DNA of 32,768 nucleotides, from positions 1 through 32,768 of IMG/VR virus record IMGVR_UViG_3300042894_004759; one strand, written 5' to 3'. Positions within the stretch are counted from its first letter, which is position 1; each line of letters opens with the position of its first letter. The notes below the pieces were generated by a model. That model was given only the letters and a program-made list of their open reading frames with translations, made no database searches and was not told the DNA's origin. Shown here piece after piece: positions 8,001 to 15,938 of the stretch. The position numbers and the translations under genes were made by a program. The stretch comes from a virus.

Positions 8001-10143
8001 CGTTGCATCTGAGCCAACATCAACCATAGATTTTACTGGTGGTGTAATATATGATACTCTTAAAATTGGTTCATTAATAACTTCTAATGCTGCGTTTAAT
8101 GTTGCTAGCGGTACTGCTCCATTTACTGTTAATTCTGTTACATTAGTTAACAATTTAAATGCCGATTTATTAGATGGTCAGCAAGCAAATTATTATACTG
8201 GATTAAGTAATTCTGCAAATACGCAAGCAAATATGGCTATTGCTATTGGTCAAGGAGCATTTACTCAGGCAAATACAGCTTACAATCAGGCAAATACCGG
8301 AATAGCAATAGCGCAAACTGCATTTGGTCAAGCTAATCTTGCAACTACGTTAGCGCAAACTGCATTTGGTCAGGCTAATACTGCTTATATTCAAGCGAAT
8401 ACAGCAATAACAATAGGTCAAGAAGCATTTGATCAAGCTAATTCTGCATATAATACTGCCAATACCGGAGTTGTAATTGGACAAAGCGCATTTACTCAAG
8501 CCAATGTTGCTTATACTACAGCCAATTCCGCAACTATATTAGCTCAAACTGCATTTACTCAAGCCAATGTTGCTTATACTGCAGCTAATTCTGCGACTAC
8601 ATTAGCCCAAACTGTATTTACTCAAGCGAATAGCGGAATCGCAATAGCTCAAACTGCATTTGGTCAAGCTAATGCTTCGTATTCACAAGCTAACACTTCA
8701 TTGGTTGTTGGTCAATCTGCGTTTGCTCAAGCCAATGCTGCTTATAATAAAGCAAATACAGGCGGTTCTGGAATAACCGCTACTGCAATTAAAACTGCAA
8801 ATTATACTGCCTCAGTTAATGAATTGGTTAGATGTAATACAGCTGCCGGAGCATTTTCAGTTACGTTACCTGCAAGCCCAGCCGACGGTTCGTTAATTAG
8901 TATTTCGGATATTGGTAGTACATTTGCTGTAAATAATTTAACTTTATTGCCAAACGGTAATAATTTAGAATCTTATTCTACTCCATATGTTCTAGATATA
9001 AATGGCGCATATGTTTCATTTATATACAATACCGCTACAACTAATTGGAAATTGTTAGAAACTCCTGTTACGGTAATGAGTGCTATTTCTACTGTTACTG
9101 TTGCTCAAGGCGGAACTGGAGCAAATACATTTACAGCTAATAGCATTTTATTGGGTAGCGGAACTTCTGCTATTCGAACAGTTTCTCCTGGAACCGAAGG
9201 TAATCTATTAACTTCAAATAACGGTACATGGATTTCTGCCCCAGCTCCAATTTCTCTGCCAACGCAAACTAGCAATGGTGGAAAATATTTAACAACAGAT
9301 GGCGCTACTGCAACTTGGGTTAATTTGCCATTAGGTTCTGTTTATGATCAAACTAATTCTGCAATTACGCTTGCTCAAACTGCATTTGGTCAAGCCAATG
9401 CAGCATATAACACTGCTAATACAAAATTCTCTGCTAATGGCGGTACGATTACAGGCTCTGTTACGATTTCTACCGATTTAAGCGTATCTGGTAACGTTTA
9501 TCTTGGCGGTAATGTAACGACATTAAGTTCAAATAATTTGTCTATTAGCGATCCTTTGATTTATATGGCACAGGATAATCCAGCTAACCTACAAGATATC
9601 GGTATTGTAGGTCATTTTACTTCTAGTCGTTATCAGCATACTGGGCTAGTTAGAGATGCTACCGATGGAGTATGGAAATTATTTTCTAATGTTGCAGCTG
9701 AACCTACAACTACAGTAGATTTTACTGGCGGGGTTGTATATGATACATTACAGATTGGTTCGGTAGTTGCATCTAATGCTGTATTTACAGTATCTACTGG
9801 AACTTCTCCGTTTACAGTGGCATCAAATACATTAATAAGTAATTTAAACGCTGATTTATTAGATGGCCAACACGGATCTTATTATACAGATTTAAGTAAT
9901 ACCGCATTATCAGTTGCTAATTCGGCTTATAATAAAGCAAACACTGGAACTTTACCTAGTCAATCAGCAAATACTGGAAAATATTTAACAACGGATGGAT
10001 CTGTTTTATCTTGGGGTGGAATTCTACGAAACGTGCCTATTCTAAATAGATTAGGTAACACTGTAAATGTAACGTTTACTTTCAATTATTTACCAGTATT
10101 AAATCACGCTAACACATCAACAATTCAAGTAGGTATAATTTAA
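5041..10143 (+). CDS. Long tail fibre protein, 1700 residues, modular
   Basis: Residues 1-110 match the common phage-fibre N-terminal domain: LxDRVKETSTTTGT, then WEIGIGTYVSGNN, then a VLSSSDSGNKVDF segment ending FITVPA. A module of about 150 residues recurs four times, from about residues 155, 480, 896 and 1459. It runs SGSVTI, SGNVYLSGNVTT, DPLIYLAQ, a HTGLVRDA-type motif, FSNVASEPTTTVDF, and NLNADLLDGQ. Between copies 1 and 4 lie long Ala/Asn/Gln-rich repeats of the type AFxQANxAYxQANTGIxxGQ, probably an extended trimeric shaft. A V.RCNT.AGAF domain sits near 1248 and an AQGGTGANT motif near 1356. GGAG six bases upstream supports start 5041. The stop overlaps the next ATG (TAATG), indicating translational coupling. 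The role is a long adsorption fibre; the receptor is unknown. Confidence 0.85.
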   Translation: MSLQLNDRVKETSTTTGTVPIVLNGASIGYQSISSAISPGNSFPYVIELTGGAQWEIGIGTYVSGNNSIIRTQVLSSSDSGNKVDFLSGSKNVFITVPAAYTALTARGLSQFSATSSAELASIISDETGSGKLVFSNNAILVTPDIGRANGTSLTLSGDLSVTGNVYLSGNVTTLSSNNLSIHDPLIYLAQENPANLQDIGIVGHFTSDHYQHTGLVRDATDGVWKFFSNVASEPTTTVDFTGVIYDTIQVGSINTSNAVFSTANGSAPFSVVSNTLVSNLNADLLDGQHGTYYTGLTSSAFNQANSAYTTANTGVSIGQEAFSQANAAYTQANTGTTIGLSALSQANSAYTAANVGIATGQAAFGQANVGITLAQTAFSQANAAYNQANVGIIIGQAAFGQANSAYNQANAAYAQANVGIAVGQAAFGQANVAYNQANTGVTIGQGAFGQANVAYNTANTGITVGQAAFSQANAAYNTANTKFSANGGTISGSVTITNDLNVSGNVYLSGNVTTVSSTNLIVNDPILYLANNNIGNTQDIGFVGHFTNSSYQHTGLVRKASDGIWRLFSNVSTEPTSTVDFTNGIYDTLQIGSLIASNANFSITGAAPFTVTSNTVVVNLNADLLDGQHGTYYTGLTGVAFDQANSAYNQANTGITVGQTAFTQANAAYNQANTGITIGQAGFDQANSGFNQANVGITISQTGFNQANAAYNQANTGITIGQAGFDQANSGFNQANAAYSQANTGIVTGQAAFGQANSAYNQANTGITIGQGAFGQANSGFNQANLAYTAANTGISIAQTAFSQANAAYAQANTGITIAQTAFGQANSGFNQANAAYAQANVGIAIAQSAYNQANSEPIGKSAFDQANAAYTAANTGITVGQAAYTQANAAYNTANTKFSANGGTISGSVTITTDLNVTGNVYLGGNVTTLSSNNLSINDPLIYLAQDNPANLQDIGLVGNFTSDRYQHTGLVRDASDNMWKLFSNVASEPTSTIDFTGGVIYDTLKIGSLITSNAAFNVASGTAPFTVNSVTLVNNLNADLLDGQQANYYTGLSNSANTQANMAIAIGQGAFTQANTAYNQANTGIAIAQTAFGQANLATTLAQTAFGQANTAYIQANTAITIGQEAFDQANSAYNTANTGVVIGQSAFTQANVAYTTANSATILAQTAFTQANVAYTAANSATTLAQTVFTQANSGIAIAQTAFGQANASYSQANTSLVVGQSAFAQANAAYNKANTGGSGITATAIKTANYTASVNELVRCNTAAGAFSVTLPASPADGSLISISDIGSTFAVNNLTLLPNGNNLESYSTPYVLDINGAYVSFIYNTATTNWKLLETPVTVMSAISTVTVAQGGTGANTFTANSILLGSGTSAIRTVSPGTEGNLLTSNNGTWISAPAPISLPTQTSNGGKYLTTDGATATWVNLPLGSVYDQTNSAITLAQTAFGQANAAYNTANTKFSANGGTITGSVTISTDLSVSGNVYLGGNVTTLSSNNLSISDPLIYMAQDNPANLQDIGIVGHFTSSRYQHTGLVRDATDGVWKLFSNVAAEPTTTVDFTGGVVYDTLQIGSVVASNAVFTVSTGTSPFTVASNTLISNLNADLLDGQHGSYYTDLSNTALSVANSAYNKANTGTLPSQSANTGKYLTTDGSVLSWGGILRNVPILNRLGNTVNVTFTFNYLPVLNHANTSTIQVGII
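5503..9905 (+). repeat. Four in-gene copies of a roughly 450-base fibre module
   Basis: The copies start near 5503, 6480, 7730 and 9417, and each ends near an AATGCxGAT..xxT.GATGG stretch encoding NADLLDGQ. A fifth copy is in the gene at 15939 (about 16725-17200). Copy 1 shares an identical run of about 45 bases (5560-5604) with that fifth copy (16824-16868) and is closer to it there than to its in-gene neighbours. Between copies, segments of about 54 bases encoding QAN and GQ units repeat with high identity. Confidence 0.75.
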
Positions 10144-10772
10144 TGACAGCAAGATATCCGGTAGTATTAAATGGTGCTACTATTCAAGAATTACAAATCG
10201 GCGATACGTTAGCTGGTCAAGCTGCTTCTGGAACCAATAGTGATATTATATCATTAACTGGCTTAACAACTGCATTAAGCGTTGCCCAAGGAGGAACTGG
10301 AGCAAATACGTTAACTGGTATTGTTAAAGCAAGCGGAAATAGCGCATTTACTGCAGTAACGGCTCCGACCGGAACCATTGTTGGTACTACTGATACACAA
10401 ACATTAACTAATAAAACTATTACTGCATTAGGTTCTTATGAAACTAAAGTAGCAATGGCTGGATTAGACGTAGATTTATCATTAGGTTCGTACTTTACCA
10501 AGACATTAACCGCTAATGCTACTACATTTACTGTAAGTAATATTCCTGCTGCAGGTTCAGTTGGTTCATTTGTGTTGGATTTGACTAATGCTGGATTAGC
10601 AACTATTACATGGACATTATCAGTAGCTGCTGGCGGTACTTCTACTGTTAAATGGGTTGGTGGTACTGCTCCATCTAGTTTGACTGCTTCTGGTAGAGAT
10701 TCGTTTGGTTTTTATACTTATGATACTGGTACAACTTGGACTGGATATGTGATTGGTAAGGACTTAAAATAA
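10143..10772 (+). CDS. Short tail fibre or fibre-tip protein (GGTGAN type), 209 residues
   Basis: The protein opens with TARYPVVLNGATIQELQIGD, a typical opening of phage fibre proteins. It then has SVAQGGTGANTLTGIVKASGNSAFTA near residues 46-72, the GGTG collar motif found in many tail fibres. DTQTLTNKTI near residues 82-91 is another common fibre motif. The C-terminal half (about 95-209) is a beta-rich domain containing a W(T/K)xxxTAPxxLTxSGRDSF stretch and ending in TGYVIGKDLK. A domain of this style also ends the 259-residue fibre at 19992. Start and stop overlap both neighbours by one base (TAATG), so it is translated together with the long fibre and the LamG protein. It is probably a distal or accessory fibre subunit. 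The function rests on motif similarity only. Confidence 0.75.
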   Translation: MTARYPVVLNGATIQELQIGDTLAGQAASGTNSDIISLTGLTTALSVAQGGTGANTLTGIVKASGNSAFTAVTAPTGTIVGTTDTQTLTNKTITALGSYETKVAMAGLDVDLSLGSYFTKTLTANATTFTVSNIPAAGSVGSFVLDLTNAGLATITWTLSVAAGGTSTVKWVGGTAPSSLTASGRDSFGFYTYDTGTTWTGYVIGKDLK

Positions 10773-13700
10773 TGAGCAATCGTAAGATTATAAATGCAGC
10801 AGCAACTGGTGGGATTGGTTATTATCCAGTAGTAGGTGCTAGTGACCCATATTATGATAAGGTATCATTACTGCTAAATGGTGATACTGATGTTGATACT
10901 AACTTTGCTAATGTGTCGGTGTTGTTGACTGGTAATGATTTGCTGGATAAGTCTAATAATAGATTGGTTGTAACAGCTTATGGACAAGCTTCAGTCACTA
11001 GCGTTAAAAAACAATTTGGTACTGGAAGTTATTATTTTGATGGTAGTGGTGATTATATTCGACCTGCCGCATCTGACACTTGTATGTTTGGTACTGGCGA
11101 TTTTACAATAGAATTCTGGACATATCGTATTTCTGGTGGAGAATTTTTCGGTAATGGTCCTGCTGGTGGTGGTTCATTTGGCTTAGGGTTAGGTGCTGCA
11201 AATGGCGATACAACTAAACTACAATGTGCTATCTATGGTTCTCCTGTTGCTAATTTATCATGTGTAACTAATTTCCCTTCAAATCAATGGATTCATGTTG
11301 CTGTTACTCGTGCTAGTGGAACAACTAGAATATTTCTTAATGGTGTTAAAGATGCTGAAACTACAGCTGGTGGTGCAAACAACACCACAAATACGCCAAG
11401 TGTTGGCGAAGTATGGCTGGGTTCTGGTTCAACTTTAAACGGTTACATTGATGATTTCCGCATAACCAAAGGCGTAGCTCGATACACAGCCAATTTCACC
11501 CCACCCACTGCGGCATTACCATCACATGAGATATTAGATAGTTCAGTTTATAGATTACCTGTGACAACTTACGGTAATGCTAGAATTGATACGACTACTA
11601 AGAAGTATGGCACTGGGGCTATGTATTTTGATGGGAATGGGGATTATTTGAGTTTATCAAATTCACCTGGATTACTATTTGGTTCTGGTGATTTTACTAT
11701 TGAATTCTGGTTTAGACAAAACGCTGCTGTCAGTGCCGCAGCTATTTTTTGTAATTCTACTAATTCTTCCGTGTTTAATCCAAACTGGTTTTATATTCAT
11801 GCTAATCATCCGACGTACCCTAATAAATTTTGCTCAAGTGCTTATAATATTTCAACATCTGTTCCATTTATAGCAGGAACAACCAATATCGTTAATGATA
11901 ATTGGTATCACGTAGCATTAGTTAGAAGTGGTAGCACTTTTAATTTATATATTGATGGCACGTTGGAAGGTACTGCCACTAGTTCTGCTAGTATAGATAG
12001 TAATACAGTGTACTCAAAATATGTTGGTGGAGCGGGTGATGGCGGTATTATTGTAAACGGCTACATCGATGACCTACGAGTTACTAAAGGCTATGCTAGA
12101 ACAATAGTTCGACCAACCGCAGCATTCCCAACAATACCTCCAACTATATCAGCTGACCCTTGGTGGGGCAATGTATCGTTGTTACTAGACGGTAACACAA
12201 CTGACGCATACGACCCGTATTGGCAGAATGTGTCACTGATGTTAACTGGTGATGATTTTATTGATTGGTCTAATCAGCATAATGCTATTACAGTTGTCGG
12301 GAATACAAGTATTAATACAGCTACTAAGAAATATAATTCAGGTTCTATGTATTTTGATGGTAGTGGAGATTATTTAAGTATTGCCTCAAACGCATCATTA
12401 AATATATCATCACTTAATTTTACAATAGAATATTGGATTCGTCCAACTGCAGCAAGTGTTGTTTCTACTGATGGCGAAATAATAGTTAATTTAGCTAGCA
12501 GTGGCATTGCACATTATTACAATTATACTAATAAGCAACTCGTACTCGGGCAATCTAATGTTGCAGCGTATTTAAACAGTACTGTAAACTCAGTGCCATT
12601 AGATACATGGACTCATGTTGCATTAGTTAGGAATGGTAATGTATTTACTTTCTACATTAATGGTATTTCAAATGCTACTTATACTGGAGCATTAACGTTT
12701 ACTGATGGTGCTATTAATATCGGAGCTTATACATCATCGCAGTATATGTTTAATGGGTATTTAGCAGACCTCCGCATCACCAAAGGCATCGCAAGAACCA
12801 TTGTAGTACCAACCGCAGCACTCCCAGCATTTAAAATCCAAGACCGTACACAGAATAACATTACGCTTACGCCTTATGGCAATGTTCAACTTAGCACTGA
12901 TGTTAAGAAGAATGGTACTGGTAGTATGTTCTTTGATGGTACTGGGGATTATTTGGGCACTCCATTATCGTCAAATTTTATTATAGGCGCAAACGACTAT
13001 ACATTTGAAGCATGGATTATGATGGCTGACCCTACAACTGGTGGATGTCTTTATACTGATAGGGTAAATTCACCTGATTATTCAGGTATAATCATAAATG
13101 TAAGAAGTGGATATTTAGATATTGTTGTATCTATTAATGGCTCTACATGGGCTACAAACGGGTGGTTATCTGCATCAGGTACACAAACAATAGCAGCTAA
13201 CGTGTGGACACATGTTGCAGTATGTAAAACTTCAAATATTTGGTCAATGTACGTTAATGGTATTTTGAGTAAAACAGTTACGTTAACTAACAATCCAACA
13301 CAATCTCAAAGTACTGCGTATCTAGGGTATGATCCAGGTGGTATTCCAAGTTTCAAAGGTTACATCGACGACCTACGCATAACCAAAGGTTACGCCAGAT
13401 ACACTCAAAACTTTACTCCACCTAGCCAGTCATTTGCTACTCAGTATATCTCAACAGGTTTTGACCCTAATTACGCTGACGTGTCGTTGCTATTGACAGG
13501 TGAAGGGACTAATGGTAGCACGACATTTACCGATTTGAGTAGTAGTCCTAAGACTATAACAGCAGGCGGGAATGCTCAGATAAGCACTGCTCAGAAAAAG
13601 TATGGCACTGGTGCTATGTATTTTGACGGTACAGGTGACTGGTTGACATTAGATGGTAGTTCTAACTTTGCTTACGGTACTGGAGATTTCACTATTGAAT

Positions 13701-15493
13701 TTTGGATACAAACTTCAAACTGGGGTGGCGGTACTACGATTTTTTATGACCAACGACCATTATCAACGGATGGTAATTACCCTTGCATTTACACACAAGT
13801 AGGGCAATTAAGATATTTTGTTAATAGTGCTGACAGAATTACAGGTTCAACACTAACAACAAATACTTGGTATCATATTGCAGTTTGTCGCTCAGGAACA
13901 AGTACAAAAATGTTCTTAAATGGTGTACAAGATGGTTCTACTTATTCTGACTCTACTACATACATTAACGGAGCAAGTAGACCAATAATTGCAACCCGTG
14001 GTTACAATCCAGGCGATAATACATTTTCGGGTTACATAGACGACCTAAGAATAACCAAAGGTATTGCTCGTTACACAACCAACTTCACACCACCTACTTA
14101 CGCATTAGCTACTACAGCTGGTACACCATTTGACGTTAATCGTGTTGATACATCGTTATTGCTAAGAGGCAACGGCACTAATGGTAGTACATCGTTTACA
14201 GATGAATCGCCTAATAATTTGACTATTACTAATAATGGTTCTGTTACTGTTAATACAAGCGTGAAGAAATATGGTACAGGTAGTATGTACTTTGATGGTA
14301 CAAATTATTTAAGTTCAGCGTCAAATGCTGCTTTAAATTTATCAGGTGTAAGCTGGACCGTTGAATTATGGTGTTATCCAACAACAGCGTCATTAGCAAA
14401 TAGAATATTATTCACAAAGCGTGTTCCCAATAGCGGAACTTGTAGCTATCAGGGTTACTTGAATGTTAGTAATAGTGGAATAAGTTTTTTTAACGGTACC
14501 GAGTATCAGTCATCAACTACTTTAGATTTAAACGCGTGGAATCATATTGCATATGTTTGTGATAGAACAAATGTAAAAGTATATAAGAATGGTGTGCTTA
14601 TACTTACTGCATCAGCTACAGAAGCTGCAAATAATACCGAAACGCTATTAATTGGTAACGGGCTATATACTGGTTATAGTTTGCAATTTCCAGGGTATAT
14701 TGATGACTTCCGTATAACCAAAGGCTACGCACGATACACTGCTAACTTTACACCACCTACCTACGAAGACCCAACCGTAACTGGTACTCAGTATGATTAT
14801 AATTATGCTCAGGTTAGTTTGTTATTGAATGGTGATGGTACTAATGGTAGTACATTGTTTACGGATTTGAGCAGTATGCCTAAGACCATAACAGCTTATG
14901 GTAATGCTCAGATTAGTACTGGTACTAAGAAATTTGGCACTGGTAGTATGTATTTTGATGGTACTGGAGATTACTTTACAATTGCATCAAATGCTAGTAT
15001 GGAGTTTGGAAGTAGTGATTTAACTTTGGAGATGTGGCTTAATACAACGTCTACAAACTTATATTCGTGTGTTTTTGGTAGACAAGCAGCTTTTACATTT
15101 GCAGTAGGGGATTTTGTACTATTATTAAATTATGGGTCTTCTGGTAATATATCTTTATCTGTTGGCTCCTATAACCCCTCAGCAGTTATGCTGACAACAA
15201 CTGGAGTAACTATAAACGATGGGGCATGGCACCATATTGCATTAGTTAGAAACGGCAGCTCATGGGCGTTATATGTTGACGGTCAAGCAAGAGCAACTCA
15301 AACATTTTCAGGAACTTTAGCAACATCATCCGCAACATGGTATTCAGGAATATACCCTCCTGCGGCTGCTGGTGCTAGTGGCAGAGATTTAACAGGCTAT
15401 ATAGACGACCTCCGTATAACAAAAGGCTTAGCACGTTACACCCAAAACTTCACACCACCAACAGCACCATTACCAACATCTGGAGGATATTAA
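10772..15493 (+). CDS. Adhesin with seven LamG-like (concanavalin-type) domains, 1573 residues
   Basis: Seven tandem laminin-G-like lectin domains fill the protein. Each runs from (V/S)LLLxGD through KKxGTGSMYFDGxGDY, (D/N)xTIEFW and WxHVAxxR to GYIDDLRITKGxARYTxNFTPP. The terminal motif appears seven times, near residues 228, 430, 665, 865, 1092, 1312 and 1550. In copy 3 it is GYLADLRITKG. The opening VSLLLNGD motif is doubled before domains 1 and 3, suggesting partial duplications. LamG domains bind glycans, so a cell-surface binding role on the fibre tips is likely. There is no signal peptide or catalytic motif. The start overlaps the preceding stop (TAATG). The chaperone gene follows one base after its stop. 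Adjacent domains differ enough that they are not fresh copies. Confidence 0.85.
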   Translation: MSNRKIINAAATGGIGYYPVVGASDPYYDKVSLLLNGDTDVDTNFANVSVLLTGNDLLDKSNNRLVVTAYGQASVTSVKKQFGTGSYYFDGSGDYIRPAASDTCMFGTGDFTIEFWTYRISGGEFFGNGPAGGGSFGLGLGAANGDTTKLQCAIYGSPVANLSCVTNFPSNQWIHVAVTRASGTTRIFLNGVKDAETTAGGANNTTNTPSVGEVWLGSGSTLNGYIDDFRITKGVARYTANFTPPTAALPSHEILDSSVYRLPVTTYGNARIDTTTKKYGTGAMYFDGNGDYLSLSNSPGLLFGSGDFTIEFWFRQNAAVSAAAIFCNSTNSSVFNPNWFYIHANHPTYPNKFCSSAYNISTSVPFIAGTTNIVNDNWYHVALVRSGSTFNLYIDGTLEGTATSSASIDSNTVYSKYVGGAGDGGIIVNGYIDDLRVTKGYARTIVRPTAAFPTIPPTISADPWWGNVSLLLDGNTTDAYDPYWQNVSLMLTGDDFIDWSNQHNAITVVGNTSINTATKKYNSGSMYFDGSGDYLSIASNASLNISSLNFTIEYWIRPTAASVVSTDGEIIVNLASSGIAHYYNYTNKQLVLGQSNVAAYLNSTVNSVPLDTWTHVALVRNGNVFTFYINGISNATYTGALTFTDGAINIGAYTSSQYMFNGYLADLRITKGIARTIVVPTAALPAFKIQDRTQNNITLTPYGNVQLSTDVKKNGTGSMFFDGTGDYLGTPLSSNFIIGANDYTFEAWIMMADPTTGGCLYTDRVNSPDYSGIIINVRSGYLDIVVSINGSTWATNGWLSASGTQTIAANVWTHVAVCKTSNIWSMYVNGILSKTVTLTNNPTQSQSTAYLGYDPGGIPSFKGYIDDLRITKGYARYTQNFTPPSQSFATQYISTGFDPNYADVSLLLTGEGTNGSTTFTDLSSSPKTITAGGNAQISTAQKKYGTGAMYFDGTGDWLTLDGSSNFAYGTGDFTIEFWIQTSNWGGGTTIFYDQRPLSTDGNYPCIYTQVGQLRYFVNSADRITGSTLTTNTWYHIAVCRSGTSTKMFLNGVQDGSTYSDSTTYINGASRPIIATRGYNPGDNTFSGYIDDLRITKGIARYTTNFTPPTYALATTAGTPFDVNRVDTSLLLRGNGTNGSTSFTDESPNNLTITNNGSVTVNTSVKKYGTGSMYFDGTNYLSSASNAALNLSGVSWTVELWCYPTTASLANRILFTKRVPNSGTCSYQGYLNVSNSGISFFNGTEYQSSTTLDLNAWNHIAYVCDRTNVKVYKNGVLILTASATEAANNTETLLIGNGLYTGYSLQFPGYIDDFRITKGYARYTANFTPPTYEDPTVTGTQYDYNYAQVSLLLNGDGTNGSTLFTDLSSMPKTITAYGNAQISTGTKKFGTGSMYFDGTGDYFTIASNASMEFGSSDLTLEMWLNTTSTNLYSCVFGRQAAFTFAVGDFVLLLNYGSSGNISLSVGSYNPSAVMLTTTGVTINDGAWHHIALVRNGSSWALYVDGQARATQTFSGTLATSSATWYSGIYPPAAAGASGRDLTGYIDDLRITKGLARYTQNFTPPTAPLPTSGGY

Positions 15494-15494
15494 A

Positions 15495-15935
15495 ATGGAT
15501 ATTGCAATTATACAAGACAACCAAGTTGTTGAAATTGGTCACTACAAAAAACTCTTTCCTGCTACATCGTTTCCTACTACTGGTCCAGACGCCAGTTTTA
15601 TGGAAGCAAACTCAGCATTGGGAGTTACTATCTGGAAACCACACGATAAAGCAACTCAAAAACTAATACCAGTTGCTCCATACATTGAAGATAATCAAGT
15701 CTTTACTGTTGAAGTTGCTGATAAAACCGCAGAAGAATTAACTCAAGATAGCCTAAATATAGCTAATGAAGTTCGTGCAAAACGTAATCAATTATTAATT
15801 GAAACGGATTGGACTCAAGTTGCAGATGCTCCAATTAACAAACAAGCATATGCAGCATATAGACAAGCATTAAGAGATATTACTACACAAGAAGGATTTC
15901 CTCTTGATATTAATTGGCCATCATTAGAGGTATAA
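15495..15935 (+). CDS. Tail fibre assembly chaperone (Phage_tail_APC type), 146 residues
   Basis: The C-terminal third carries the family signature RxQLLIETDWTQVADAP, then AYRQALRDITTQEGFP and a final WP. This is the Phage_tail_APC domain found next to fibre genes. Residues 1-85 contain xxIIQDNQVVEIGHYKKLFPxTSFP and describe the substrate-specific part. Members assist folding or trimerisation of neighbouring fibres and are usually not part of the finished tail. GGAGG ten bases upstream supports the start, one base after the LamG gene stop, which suggests that the LamG adhesin or the 15939 fibre is the client. A paralogue lies at 22896 with almost the same last 45 residues. The DNA of the AYRQALRDI segment is nearly identical in the two genes, which points to recent duplication or conversion. 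Confidence 0.8.
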   Translation: MDIAIIQDNQVVEIGHYKKLFPATSFPTTGPDASFMEANSALGVTIWKPHDKATQKLIPVAPYIEDNQVFTVEVADKTAEELTQDSLNIANEVRAKRNQLLIETDWTQVADAPINKQAYAAYRQALRDITTQEGFPLDINWPSLEV

Positions 15936-15938
15936 TAA

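Noticed and set aside
6160-8153. Minus-strand open frames full of ISLIICSI-type repeats opposite the long fibre gene
   Set aside because: They mirror the QAN/GQ repeats of the fibre and have no ribosome site or known motif.
5941-8760. Diversity-generating retroelement or CRISPR-like reading of the repeats in the long fibre
   Set aside because: No reverse transcriptase or template repeat is present, the repeats are in frame and encode shaft segments, and there are no spacers of uniform length.
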